The notes under the pieces were generated by a model. It made no database searches. It worked only from the letters and a program-made list of their open reading frames with translations, and was not told where the DNA came from. From positions 1 through 57,630 of the forward strand of contig NZ_SMKY01000024.1 in assembly GCF_004349235.1 (NCBI RefSeq): 57,630 nucleotides of DNA. Direction: 5' to 3'. The stretch comes from Actinomadura darangshiensis. Lineage in GTDB: Bacteria; Actinomycetota; Actinomycetes; Streptosporangiales; Streptosporangiaceae. This document shows, one piece after another, positions 37,101-44,867 of this stretch. Positions within the stretch are counted from its first letter, which is position 1; each line of letters starts with the position of its first letter. The position numbers were made by a program, and so were the translations under genes.

Positions 37101-37642
37101 CGGACCGGCCGACACCCACGCGTCAGCGGGATCTGGGCTACCAGCTTCGGCTATGGCATTCTCAGCCTCCCGGCGAGGGGCTGCGGTTGGACGATCCCGG
37201 CGCGCTCGGCGTCCTGCTGGGCTGGGCGCGGACCGCCGTACCGGACGCCTACTCGGCCATCGGCGAGCACTTCGATGCAGCATTCCGAGGGCTTCCCCAA
37301 ACCGCGATCCATGGCGATGTCGCCGTTTGCCATAACGCGCTGTTCGACGGCGACGTCCTGACCGGGTTGCTCGACCCGGGGGCGAACGAGACCGGGCCAC
37401 CGGTACTTGACCTCGCTTGGTCGCTGGCCGTCGATATGCCACGCGGCGGAGAACCCGGGCCTCTCCTTGACGGCTACGGTCACGACGCCGTCGACCAGGA
37501 CGCCTTGACGGCCCTGTTGCCGCTGATGATGCTGCGTCGCCTCATTGACGCCCCGTCCCTCGGGCTTACCGAAACCGACGGGGCATGGATCACGGGATGG
37601 CTACGTGACCACCGTCCTGACCTGCTCAGTCTGGCTCAATGA
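34181..37642 (+). CDS. STAND-type NTPase with C-terminal APH-like kinase domain
   Basis: Large protein of 1153 residues. A P-loop GEGGIGKSTLARHV is near residue 63 and a Walker-B-like LCVLDTLENVQ near 244, in the STAND/NB-ARC style. Helical repeat-rich sequence at about 420-880 resembles TPR (AARFFESTLEAAREANAPLW). After about residue 915 an aminoglycoside-phosphotransferase/choline-kinase fold follows: TVVKVRRRLHERL, then IHGDVAVCHNALF (catalytic Asp and Asn) and LLDPGA (metal Asp). STAND proteins sense ligands and oligomerise; a kinase effector domain is rare. GTG 34181 has a weak ribosome site. A defence or signalling role is inference. Confidence 0.75.
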   Translation: MDVDQFFNYGPRAPFEVQHVFTDREGPIRALRDRFAQLADRSWTVDELLDFQRPASNLIAVSGEGGIGKSTLARHVAELAVTGKLDGLPPRGAHAVLDFADPASSSFEAVLLRVRAALAPLARSWPAFDVALAVYWQRKHPGESLTAFLRKETTAESLGVADQVGDTVDQLLGGFGALSVAYRALNLLGRTATQKARLKRLRADLPALDPILGEQDPDRMLGYMPVLLAADLERARRKRPSLALCVLDTLENVQRPPTERGGLEDLVSRLVYLMPNVVFIAAGRLALRWHDPGKAVALTYGGERRWPGLAEHDQLGLGGFDRASAETYLTARLTVDGTPAIGPAIRERIITGSGGSPLYLDLSAELFGQYLARGEVPPPDVFGLGFPELVLRTMRDLSATDRDLLRAASLLEAFDGDVLHAVLPHLRLRQIERFVQRPFVRRDETVWPPYRLHENLRRSVIDCDADTDDGWTQAERTRNTEQAIEHLTRAALAVWDDDADHPLPLGIRSRRCVAAFLLVLRAADEHRLTPDSLGDVAYSLTVLGHWQVLSSLPELPGSRELDRLTAVARLTARGDANAEDRYRALRELIGEPDGPFADYYRHELASRAHIIGKVEEAAEHLSGIEPTSLIGASARFGLADNALRRSDYRSVARLMDGASQVGPDQVRAADLLGHAHLQNARFAEAARFFESTLEAAREANAPLWEARALRHLLLALMWYDPDRTLSLVNRARELNSSAGEPIGLAQCDMAEAMARSLLGERRSAAELLEAAARRFGELGASRELLPVEALQILLDASGGRAEQAARAAHRLGEDCLPVWGPVTRSWAGLDADFAAIEWLDDPESARHRWSEVLSRLQAPICGPLDTGDRRTLIPTGRVPDDLVESAIRGALASPAFDGTRDLTAALATLGSHGVVPGERTVVKVRRRLHERLETVRTFEKLRATAGVRAPRLLDAGRVGEAWWAVLERLPGVPADRPTPTRQRDLGYQLRLWHSQPPGEGLRLDDPGALGVLLGWARTAVPDAYSAIGEHFDAAFRGLPQTAIHGDVAVCHNALFDGDVLTGLLDPGANETGPPVLDLAWSLAVDMPRGGEPGPLLDGYGHDAVDQDALTALLPLMMLRRLIDAPSLGLTETDGAWITGWLRDHRPDLLSLAQ

Positions 37643-38384
37643 GCCCGGCGCGGCGAGCGCACGCGTACGGAATGTAGTTGTCCAGCACGTTCGCGGGCAC
37701 CGCGAGCCGCTCATACAGGTCAGCCTCGTCGTCGCGCGCGTAGAAGCGGTTGAGGCCGTCGAAGAGCGCGAGTCTGTACCCGGCCGCGAGGACGCGGGGC
37801 TCCCACTCCTGATGGCTCGGCCGGGACGTCAAGGGGACGGTCGCCTCGACCACGATCACCCGCGGCCGCCACACCCGCAGGTCAGCAGACCGTAGGACGG
37901 CGGCCTCCGCCCCCTCCACGTCGACCTTCAACAGGTCGAAGCCCGGTTTTGTATGCGCGCTGAGAATCGTCTCCAGGGCGATGACATCGACGCGCAGTTC
38001 CTCATGACGCCAGCCGTCCCCAAGATGCTCCTCCAGGACATCCCTACGTAGGGTGCTGAGACCCCGGCCGCCCGTTTTTCCCCGCCCTGGGACGACCCGG
38101 AAGAACGCTGCGGTGCCCGGCTCATCTCCGACGGCCACACACAGACTGACGTCGCTGGGCCGGGCTTGCTGAAGACGCGCGTGGCGCTCGGGCAACGGCT
38201 CGACGTTCACCCCTCGCCAGCCCAGGCCGTCCACAAGGTTCTTGGTCAGAGAGCCGCTGACGGGCTCCCCAGCACCGACATCCACGAAGGACCCGCCTCG
38301 ATGGCCGGCGAAGGCGCGCATCAGCACGACATCCTCCGCGTTGCCCGCATACGCGATCAAGTCATAACCACCCACGTACGCCAA
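37626..38384 (-). CDS. FkbM-family methyltransferase
   Basis: 252 residues. The SAM-binding motif is FVDVGAGEPVSGS, followed by GVNVEPLPERHARLQQARPS. The FkbM signature appears in ETILSAHTKPGFDLLKVDVE and GAEAAVLRSADLRVWRPRVI. FkbM enzymes O-methylate sugars or polyketide hydroxyls. It is convergent with the STAND gene and their 3' ends overlap by 17 bases. The start is TTG 38384 or a GTG three codons in. Context offers no substrate. Confidence 0.85.
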   Translation of the reverse strand: MAYVGGYDLIAYAGNAEDVVLMRAFAGHRGGSFVDVGAGEPVSGSLTKNLVDGLGWRGVNVEPLPERHARLQQARPSDVSLCVAVGDEPGTAAFFRVVPGRGKTGGRGLSTLRRDVLEEHLGDGWRHEELRVDVIALETILSAHTKPGFDLLKVDVEGAEAAVLRSADLRVWRPRVIVVEATVPLTSRPSHQEWEPRVLAAGYRLALFDGLNRFYARDDEADLYERLAVPANVLDNYIPYACARRAGLIEPD

Positions 38385-38626
38385 CCTACGGCCCGCTTCG
38401 CCGATCTAGCGGAGGCGTCACGCGGACAACAAACTCGAAACCTCAGGCCACCGGGGCGACATGACGTGCAGGTCGTCACGCTGATCTCGACCATCAGGCC
38501 GATCCAGAGGCCAACCGGGACGCGGGTGGCGCTGTTGACCGATGTTGCCGCTGCCAGCCTGGCGACCGCGCCAGCGGTGAGCCCGGCGAGAACCGTGATG
38601 CTCGCCGTGGGGCGGATGAACAACAT
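38357..38626 (-). CDS. possible small membrane protein
   Basis: 89 residues. The first half has good codon bias and two likely membrane stretches (ITVLAGLTAGAVARLAAATS and VPVGLWIGLMVEISVTT); the second half is Cys/Arg-rich and poorly biased. The end overlaps the FkbM start by 28 bases. It could be a small element-encoded membrane protein or a truncated fragment. No family recognised. Confidence 0.3.
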   Translation of the reverse strand: MLFIRPTASITVLAGLTAGAVARLAAATSVNSATRVPVGLWIGLMVEISVTTCTSCRPGGLRFRVCCPRDASARSAKRAVGWRTWVVMT

Positions 38627-38754
38627 CGCGCAGACTCCCTAGGTGCCCCAGTCTTGCTAAGGCGGGCGGATCGCCAAGGGCGCCTTCATGCCCAACCCGC
38701 GACATGTGAAAAATGGGTTGGGCAGGGCCACAGGTCAGCGGCCACTATGAGCGC

Positions 38755-39963
38755 ATGAGTAGCGAACTTCCCCCACCCTCCCTACATGCTCCGCTTACTG
38801 ACCAACAGAAACGCCTTCTCCAGGTCGTTTACGACGGCTTCAGCGCGAGAGCGAGCTGGCCGGTCTGGCAGTACGTTGACCTCAGGCTCGATGCCGAGGA
38901 CATAGATGCCGAGGCCGTCCTGGCATCCCTTCCGCGCTTGGCGGAGGGTTGGCCAGGTGTCGCGAGTTATGGGCTCGTTTCGACTTCCGACTCTGGTCCG
39001 CACCTGCGCACAACGACCGTGCTGCGCCTCACTGCGGCGGGTCTCCGGCTCATTCCTGGGACCGAGCCACTCCAGAGCGCATTCCTGGCGGCGATCCAGC
39101 TCATGACCGAGCGAGAGCGGGCCATCCAACCAGATCCCACCAAGGAAGTCCTGGCCCACGTCGACTCCGAGGACGTCAAATCCCGGCTCTGGTCTCACGC
39201 CGGCAAGGCCGGTGGCCCGCCGCCCAGTGACCTGGTACTAGCAGCTGTGGGAACGCTGCTGGCGAACGAACCCCTCCGGGCCTGGTCGGGCCTGGGAACG
39301 CGGGCGGGCGGTGGATGGCAGATGCGGCTGCTCACTGGGCTGGGCGGCATCCGCGCCATGCGCGGTGTCGAGTCCATCGATGAATACGTTGAGCGGATCC
39401 TGCAACTGCTCACCCCCGCGCCTAATCCCACACCGCCGAGGCCAGTCGGTCACATGGACCTGCCCCAGGCCATCGACTACCTGGACGTCGTCTGGAAGCT
39501 GAAGACGGGGCAGCGCCTGTTTGCTGGTCTACACATGGCAAACTGTGCGCGACTCGCCCAGCCATGTGCCAGCGAGGAGGAGTTCAACCCGGCGATGAGT
39601 GCCTTGGCGGAGGTTTTCGCGTGTGTGGTCCCGATCGGAAGGATGTCGCCTCCACGAACGGGGGCGCTATCTGCGCTGAAGGATGCCCTTCCCGAGGGCT
39701 TGGCATTCGAGGGTAAGGGGCGCATTAAAGACTCAATAGATACCCTTCGCAAAGTGGTCGTCATCCGAAATGGTCAGCAGCACGGAGATGCCAAAAGTAA
39801 GGCCGTCACCGCCTACAGAGACCTCGGGATCTCCTATCCGCCCTACGACCCGGGACATACCTGGACGGCCCTGGTGATCATCGCCCAGGGAGCAGTGGAT
39901 GCTATCCGAGAGGAAATTCAAGCCGGCCTGCCGGACTGGTCCCCGCCAACCAATACCACCTGA
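38755..39963 (+). CDS. unknown protein with HEPN-like RNxxxH motif
   Basis: 402 residues from ATG 38755, which fits the start of good codon bias (MSSELPPPSLHAPLTDQQ). No full family match is recognised. The N-terminal third looks like a winged-helix or alpha/beta module (QQKRLLQVVYDGFSARASWP). The C-terminal helical region contains VVVIRNGQQHGDA, where R338-x4-H343 fits the HEPN RNase motif with the usual Asn after Arg. A long helix (TALVIIAQGAVDAIREEI) follows, as in HEPN folds. HEPN proteins are often RNA-cleaving defence effectors. Confidence in that assignment is modest. Confidence 0.5.
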   Translation: MSSELPPPSLHAPLTDQQKRLLQVVYDGFSARASWPVWQYVDLRLDAEDIDAEAVLASLPRLAEGWPGVASYGLVSTSDSGPHLRTTTVLRLTAAGLRLIPGTEPLQSAFLAAIQLMTERERAIQPDPTKEVLAHVDSEDVKSRLWSHAGKAGGPPPSDLVLAAVGTLLANEPLRAWSGLGTRAGGGWQMRLLTGLGGIRAMRGVESIDEYVERILQLLTPAPNPTPPRPVGHMDLPQAIDYLDVVWKLKTGQRLFAGLHMANCARLAQPCASEEEFNPAMSALAEVFACVVPIGRMSPPRTGALSALKDALPEGLAFEGKGRIKDSIDTLRKVVVIRNGQQHGDAKSKAVTAYRDLGISYPPYDPGHTWTALVIIAQGAVDAIREEIQAGLPDWSPPTNTT

Positions 39964-40241
39964 GGCCTGCGAGTGGCCAATGCTCGCTCTGCGGTAGGGT
40001 GGGCGTGCGGCATAAGCGAATACCCTTTACTGGCGCGCCATGTTACGGGCGGCGTCTTTGTATCGCGGCCTACTTGAAGTTGAATGTTCGTCCATTCCTT
40101 GAGCGCATGGGCCCGCGGTGTAAGTATTCGCGAGCTTGACGAATCGATGCGAGCTGTTCCTTGATGGTGGCCGGTTCACCACGTGAATTCGCCGCTAATG
40201 GGAACGCGGCGGCGTGGTGGCCGGGCAGGAGGATTCAAGGA

Positions 40242-40730
40242 ATGTCGAGATTCAACCTCGAACCCACGGCGTCGGCGATGGGTGCATCGATGTCGTGGCG
40301 GCGCGTCTTCCCTGGGCGGACGGATCAGATTCCGCTCGCGCGGCAGTTCGCGATGTTCCTGTTCGCCGAGACCTCGATCGCCTCGGAGGTGGGCTTCGTG
40401 GTGACCGAACTCGCTTCGAACGCGGTACGCCACACCCGATCGGGCCAGCATGGGGGTCAGTTCGCCGTCGAGCTGGTGCTCGGTGGCTTGGCCTACGTCG
40501 GTGTCAGTGACCTCGGTGGCGGCGGCTACCCGACCGTGAGGCACGACCCGCTCAACGGGCCGGTCGAGAGTGAGGGAGGGAGGGGCCTGCGGGCGGTCTC
40601 GCAGCTCGCCGCGATGCTGGGCGTCCACGGAAGCCCGGGTGAGGGCCACACCGTCTGGGCGGACCTGATCTGCGTCGACAAGCCGCACGACGACCCGCCG
40701 CTGGGCACGCCGGTTACCCCTGCCGCGTAG
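40242..40730 (+). CDS. RsbW-like ATP-binding (anti-sigma type) protein
   Basis: 162 residues of the HATPase_c family found in many copies in actinomycetes. The N-box VVTELASNAVRHTRSG, G1-like VGVSDLGGGGYP and G2 region EGGRGLRAVSQLAA are visible. Such proteins act as anti-sigma-factor kinases or orphan sensors. ATG 40242 follows AGGAGG at about 10 bases; earlier in-frame ATGs lack good context. Two strong hairpins follow the gene. Confidence 0.85.
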   Translation: MSRFNLEPTASAMGASMSWRRVFPGRTDQIPLARQFAMFLFAETSIASEVGFVVTELASNAVRHTRSGQHGGQFAVELVLGGLAYVGVSDLGGGGYPTVRHDPLNGPVESEGGRGLRAVSQLAAMLGVHGSPGEGHTVWADLICVDKPHDDPPLGTPVTPAA

Positions 40731-40731
40731 G

Positions 40732-40766
40732 GCGGGACCAGCCTGGGGTTATCAGGCTGGTCCCGC
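40732..40766 (+). terminator. perfect 14-bp stem hairpin after RsbW-like gene
   Basis: GCGGGACCAGCCTG, a 7-base loop and the exact reverse complement. It starts one base after the stop codon. No T-run follows, as usual for actinomycete terminators. Confidence 0.75.
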
Positions 40767-40790
40767 GCCTCCAGAATAGGACCAAGCTCA

Positions 40791-40827
40791 GGTCCCGTCT
40801 GCACCTTGCTCAGGTGCGGGCGGGACC
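40791..40827 (+). terminator. second hairpin, 15-bp stem with two G-T pairs
   Basis: GGTCCCGTCTGCACC, a 7-base loop and GGTGCGGGCGGGACC, followed by TTTGCTC. It lies 24 bases beyond the first hairpin and would act as a backup terminator. Alternatively it could be the base of a structured RNA. Confidence 0.55.
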
Positions 40828-41415
40828 TTTGCTCGTCCACGAGGCGAAGTGGCTGGGCAACCGGGGGTGCGATCGGGGGAGTGGCCGGAGGGTTGTCTAT
40901 GGGCACCCTGTCCTCCCATCGGTGTCGACGCAGGTCAACGCGTGCCTCGGGTGGGGTGGCGGTGCGCCCGGATATCCCTCCAAGGGGAACATGTAAGGGT
41001 GTAGTTGTTCGCATTAGAATCCTTCATCGAATTACGAGAACCAACCACCTGGCCTTTTTTGATCACCACCAGATCCGCATCAATGGCCGGCGCCGTTGGG
41101 TGCCATTTGATGGCGCAGCAAGAAGTTCGACTCGCGTGCGAGGCGAGTCGCTGCTACCGGAACGGCCGAGGCCGAATGTGCAAGTCCAGTGGAATCTCGC
41201 GCAAGGCCATGCATCGCAGTTTCGTTCAGGTCGCGACTACCGGCCCGATCATTAAATTTCTGTTTACTGAGGTAAGCCTCTCCAGCCGTTCCGGCAACAA
41301 AATTCGTCGGCGCTCCGTGTTGCATTCATCGTGACGTCGAGCAATGGTCGTTATGGCGGACGACGCCGGGCGGGAAAGTCCCGCTGAATCGGTCGCCAAT
41401 CGGGAGGCAGAAACA
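40828..41415. other. gene-free stretch upstream of winged-helix gene
   Basis: About 590 bases with lower GC around 41000-41340. Open frames lack ribosome sites and codon bias. It probably contains the promoter of the 41416 gene. No repeat or RNA gene was recognised. Confidence 0.35.
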
Positions 41416-42414
41416 ATGGCGAACACCAACACCACCGAGACCGCTGACACGGCTACCACCGTCCCGGCGGACGGCACGGCGGACAACCGCCCGACTGGGG
41501 CGGCCGGGGCCGTGTGGGATGCGCTGAACGCTGCGCCGGACGGCGCGACGGTGACGGCGCTGGCTGAGGCGTCCGGGGTCAGCCGCGCGACGGTGACCAA
41601 AGCCCTGACGGCGTTCGCGGACGCCGGACGCGCCGTCCGGGCGGCCGGTGAGGGCACCGGTCGGGGCCGCACGCCGGACGTGTGGTCACCTATCGCCCCC
41701 ACGGCCACCACCGAGGCCGGTGACACCACCCCGCCCGACCCGTCGGACGACACGGCCACCGACACCACGACGGCCCCGGACACCACCGCCGGAACGGGTG
41801 TCATCTCACCGGACACCCTCGCCACGGCGATGCAGGTGCTGTCGGACGAGGCCGACCGGCGGGCGGCGGCGGCCGAGTCCTTGCGCAAGGCGCAGGACGA
41901 GGAGGCCGAACGGCGTGCGCGGGTTGACGCCGAGATGCGTAAGGCCGAGCAGCGCGAAACGGCCCGCGTGATCCTGACCGACCTGCTGAGCACGGTCACC
42001 ACGACCCTCGCCGCGATCGCGGCGGACGACGACGAGCGGATCACCAGCGGCATGGAAGACATCGCGCGCTACGCCGGTAGCGTCCGCCGGACCAGCCGCG
42101 CCACCACCGCCACCCGGACGGGCACCGGGATGCGGGCGCCGCGCGCGGCCGGTGACCGCACTGCGCCGACGCCCCTGCGGCCCCTGGTCGCCGGGCACCT
42201 GAACGCGTTCCCCGACCTGGAGTTCACGCCCGGCGAGATCGCCAAGGTCCTGGACCGGTCATCCGGTGCCGTCGCCAACGCCCTCGACACCCTCGTCGGA
42301 CGGGGCGAGGCGGTCCTGACCTGTGAGCGGCCCCGCCGGTTCCGTGCGGCCAGCCCGGCAACCAGCGACGCGGACACCGGTAGCGGCGACGAGGACAGCA
42401 CGAACGCCGCGTGA
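41416..42414 (+). CDS. double winged-helix protein with central coiled coil
   Basis: 332 residues from ATG 41416, preceded by GGGAGG. An N-terminal winged helix (AVWDALNAAPDGATVTALAE, then ASGVSRATVTKALTAFAD) and a C-terminal one (EFTPGEIAKVLDRSSGAVAN, ALDTLVGRGEAVL) flank a Thr/Asp-rich linker and an Ala/Glu/Arg coiled coil (AAAESLRKAQDEEAERRARV). Two DNA-binding ends on a coiled coil suggest a structural or regulatory DNA-binding protein. It is probably element-specific. No exact family is recognised. Confidence 0.6.
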   Translation: MANTNTTETADTATTVPADGTADNRPTGAAGAVWDALNAAPDGATVTALAEASGVSRATVTKALTAFADAGRAVRAAGEGTGRGRTPDVWSPIAPTATTEAGDTTPPDPSDDTATDTTTAPDTTAGTGVISPDTLATAMQVLSDEADRRAAAAESLRKAQDEEAERRARVDAEMRKAEQRETARVILTDLLSTVTTTLAAIAADDDERITSGMEDIARYAGSVRRTSRATTATRTGTGMRAPRAAGDRTAPTPLRPLVAGHLNAFPDLEFTPGEIAKVLDRSSGAVANALDTLVGRGEAVLTCERPRRFRAASPATSDADTGSGDEDSTNAA

Positions 42415-42423
42415 CCCGTAGGC

Positions 42424-42453
42424 GGGGCGGACGGGTAGCAGCCCGTCCGCCCC
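42424..42453 (+). terminator. 12-bp stem hairpin after winged-helix gene
   Basis: GGGGCGGACGGG-TAGCAG-CCCGTCCGCCCC, 10 bases after the stop. A small GGGGTC-TCAC-GACCCC hairpin (42464-42479) follows. Confidence 0.7.
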
Positions 42454-42519
42454 GTCATGACTCGGGGTCTCACGACCCCACCCACCGCAATGAGGTTGTC
42501 ATGACGAAGGAGACGCTAC

Positions 42520-42909
42520 ATGTCCGGTGACGCGACCGGCACGACCTCGCACGACACGGACCACGACCCCTACGACCAGGTGTTCGTCCTGCTCGGGTGG
42601 GCATGGGACGTCGCGCTCGCCGCACGGGCGGCCGCCCGCTACCCGGTCACGCGCGCGAATGTGTCGGAAATCGGCGCACTCGGCGCACTCATCCGCATCG
42701 ACGACGACTACGCGGAAACGGTGGACCTGTCCCGCCCGCTGCTTGCCGTTCCGCTTCCCGAGGTGCGGACGCCGATCGTGATCGACGGGTGGCACCGAAT
42801 CCACAAGGCCCGGCAGACCGGCGTCACCGAACTGCCGGTCATCTTCCTGGACGGCGACGACGAGCGCGCGTGCCGACTCATGGGCGGCGGCATCAAACGC
42901 CGCTGGTAG
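42520..42909 (+). CDS. small protein with ParB/Srx-like core
   Basis: 129 residues, ATG 42520 with GAAGGAG upstream. The segment TPIVIDGWHRIHKARQTGVT, ELPVIFLDGDDE resembles the ParB/sulfiredoxin fold, where GxHR binds nucleotide. The N-terminal part (FVLLGWAWDVALAARAAARY) is helical. It may bind or hydrolyse CTP/ATP, but this is inferred from a short motif. A strong hairpin follows. Confidence 0.5.
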   Translation: MSGDATGTTSHDTDHDPYDQVFVLLGWAWDVALAARAAARYPVTRANVSEIGALGALIRIDDDYAETVDLSRPLLAVPLPEVRTPIVIDGWHRIHKARQTGVTELPVIFLDGDDERACRLMGGGIKRRW

Positions 42910-42946
42910 ACCGACAGGAACATCACACACAGCACCACGCGCGACA

Positions 42947-42980
42947 GGGGCCCGGGTAGGCGGAACGCCACCCGGGCCCC
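42947..42980 (+). terminator. 11-bp stem hairpin, copy A of dispersed hairpin repeat
   Basis: GGGGCCCGGGT, a 12-base loop and ACCCGGGCCCC. It follows the 42520 gene and leads straight into the 26-bp tandem repeats. A close relative with the same loop length lies at 49950-49979, where it is again followed by GTGCGCGCC. Confidence 0.7.
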
Positions 42981-43128
42981 GTGCGCGCCGCCGCCGGTGC
43001 GGCCCCGTGCGCGCCGCCGCCGGTGCGGCCCCGTGCGCGCCGCCGCCGGTGCGGCCCCGTGCGCGCCGCCGCCGGTGCGGCCCCGTGCGCGCCGCCGCCG
43101 GTGCGGCCCCGTGCGCGCCGCCGCCGGT
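42981..43128. repeat. 26-bp tandem repeat, five full copies plus a partial
   Basis: The unit begins GTGCGCGCCGCCGCCGGTGC and ends GGCCCC, 26 bases. Full copies start at 42981, 43007, 43033, 43059 and 43085, and a partial 18-base copy starts at 43111. Copies look identical. As 26 is not a multiple of 3 the array is unlikely to encode protein. It ends exactly at the 3' end of the pentapeptide-repeat gene. Confidence 0.9.
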
Positions 43129-44297
43129 TACGTGCCTGGGGGAAGTAGGAGTCCTGGTGCCGAGGGCGGTAGGCAAAAAGCGGTCAGGTCGACGCCAGTC
43201 ACAGTGCGCAAGTCAACTTCGCAGCCCTCAAACCATGCTTCTTTGAACGCGATTTCGCTGCCACAGAACTGTGCGTCCCCAAAGTATGCCTTCCCTGCGG
43301 AGAAGCGTACGTGGTCAAACCATATTCTGGTGCCGGAGAATCGCGACTTTGGAAACCAAATCTCTGCGCCGCAGAAGTGAGTCCAGATAAAGGATAGCTC
43401 GCCTCCTGAGAATTCCGCGCCAACGAACCAGATGACGCCACCCCCGAAGGTGGCACCTTGAAAGGAAAATTCTCCGCCGAGAAGTTCAATGTTGGTGAAT
43501 ATTACTTCACCTCCCGAGAATTTCGCGTTGTGGAGCCATATGTTGCCGCAGATGATGCGGGCGCCGTTAAATGTCATGATGCCACTTGGAATTTCGATGT
43601 CGAAGAACGGAACGTCGCAGTCGATCACAGCGCCTGTGAAGTCGAAATTATGTCCCGTCCAAGATGAAGTCGCTCCAGTTCGCAGGTGAGAGCCGATTAC
43701 TGCCCAGATCGTTCGGCGTACCTCGCCCATTGAGCGCAGGCGGATGGCGTGCTCAACTGTGGAATTAGTTGGTGGTTCCTCCTCGTAGGGCATTCGCAAG
43801 TATGCGCATAGAACATCGATACAGGTTTGGCGACCGGTGGGCCAGTCGTCGGCCAGCCCGGCAAGGGCATGGACACCCGCCAGCCGGACCGCAGGGCTCT
43901 CGTCTCCAAGTTGACCGCATGCGGCAGCAAAGCGCTCGTTGAACAGGCGTGTTGTTTCGCGGCCCTCTTTGGCGTGCTCAAGACGAGCTGCTGCTTCAGT
44001 TACACGCTGCCGTCGATAGGCCACGACCAGTGCGATTACTCCACCGATCCCTGCAATCGCAGCGAACGCAAGCTTGATCACGTCCAAGAACTGTGCGAGG
44101 GGTACCGTTCGGGAAGTCTGAAGCCCCGGCGTCCCCAGGACCAACAGGACCGACACCACAAGGCCGACCGCCCCCGCTACGGCCATCACCAAGGCCCCGG
44201 CCAATGCAGTGCCAATCGGTACCAGACGCGGTCCGCCTACGTCACTGGAGGATGCTTGGCCATCGGGCGACGGTGGCCGAGAGGAAGTGGGTTGCAT
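43128..44297 (-). CDS. membrane-anchored pentapeptide-repeat protein
   Basis: 389 residues from ATG 44297. Two N-terminal membrane helices (LAGALVMAVAGAVGLVVSVL and LAFAAIAGIGGVIALVVAY) are followed by a helical cytoplasmic part (ACGQLGDESPAVRLAGVHAL). A right-handed beta-helix of pentapeptide repeats covers about 215-365 (FSGGEVIF, FSFQGATFGGGVIWF, FDHVRFSAGKAYF). Such proteins are common in actinomycetes; some mimic DNA. The 3' end abuts the 26-bp repeat array. Confidence 0.82.
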   Translation of the reverse strand: MQPTSSRPPSPDGQASSSDVGGPRLVPIGTALAGALVMAVAGAVGLVVSVLLVLGTPGLQTSRTVPLAQFLDVIKLAFAAIAGIGGVIALVVAYRRQRVTEAAARLEHAKEGRETTRLFNERFAAACGQLGDESPAVRLAGVHALAGLADDWPTGRQTCIDVLCAYLRMPYEEEPPTNSTVEHAIRLRSMGEVRRTIWAVIGSHLRTGATSSWTGHNFDFTGAVIDCDVPFFDIEIPSGIMTFNGARIICGNIWLHNAKFSGGEVIFTNIELLGGEFSFQGATFGGGVIWFVGAEFSGGELSFIWTHFCGAEIWFPKSRFSGTRIWFDHVRFSAGKAYFGDAQFCGSEIAFKEAWFEGCEVDLRTVTGVDLTAFCLPPSAPGLLLPPGT

Positions 44298-44412
44298 CGT
44301 AACTCCCTGGGCACTGTGCAAGTCGGTCACTCTCTTGGACTCCGCAGAGGACGTTCTGGTTTCTAGCGACTGGGGACGGTAAGCCCAAGTACGAACATCT
44401 CCGAGGCGGTTT

Positions 44413-44862
44413 TTAGAGGTCCCGTCGTTCCGTGATGAGGGTTTGGCCTCGCCGAGAGGCTTGCAGGGTGAGGTAGACCCGTTCGGCGATGGTCGGGTGA
44501 ACCCACTGACTGAGGGCGCAGTGGTCGCACCATTGGAACCCGATGATCTCGTGACCGTTGATTCTCACGTCGCGTGCTTGCGAAGACGTGAGCTTGGCCG
44601 CGTAGTAGATCAGGAGGCGGTCGCTGGCGTGTGGCACCCACGCGATGACTGAGGGTGCGCGAGGTAGCTACGGCGAGATGGCCAGCTCCTCCCGCACCTC
44701 GCGGGCGACTCCGGCGGATGGCAGTTCGCCCTCTCACGCGAATCCGCCGGGCAGGTGCCATCGCTTCTTGTAGGACGGTTTGACCAGCAGCAGGACGAGT
44801 CGGCGCGGGTCGGTCAGTGCGGCGTGCGCCGCTGTCTGCGGAGTCGCGATGTCGGTCGCCAC
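44413..44862 (-). pseudogene. NUDIX hydrolase gene with two in-frame stop codons
   Basis: One frame from GTG 44862 encodes a full NUDIX protein of about 149 codons, but with TGA at 44734-44736 and TAG at 44668-44670. The first stop replaces a residue inside the NUDIX box: HLPGGFA-stop-EGELPSAGVAREVREEL, otherwise matching Gx5Ex7REUxEE. Coding continues cleanly to RGQTLITERRDL and a normal stop. The start lies 6 bases after the HemC-like stop. It is either a recently inactivated gene or carries base-call errors. Its conserved reading frame argues that decay is recent. Confidence 0.75.
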
Positions 44863-44867
44863 CTGGT

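Noticed and set aside
41005..41334. 109-codon plus-strand open frame
   Set aside because: Codon use is unlike neighbours and there is no ribosome site or similarity.
42981..43128. Tandem 26-bp repeats as a CRISPR array
   Set aside because: Units are directly adjacent with no spacers and no cas genes are nearby.
44734..44736. TGA in the NUDIX gene as a selenocysteine codon
   Set aside because: No SECIS-like element could be shown, the position is not a catalytic Cys, and a TAG stop follows in the same frame.
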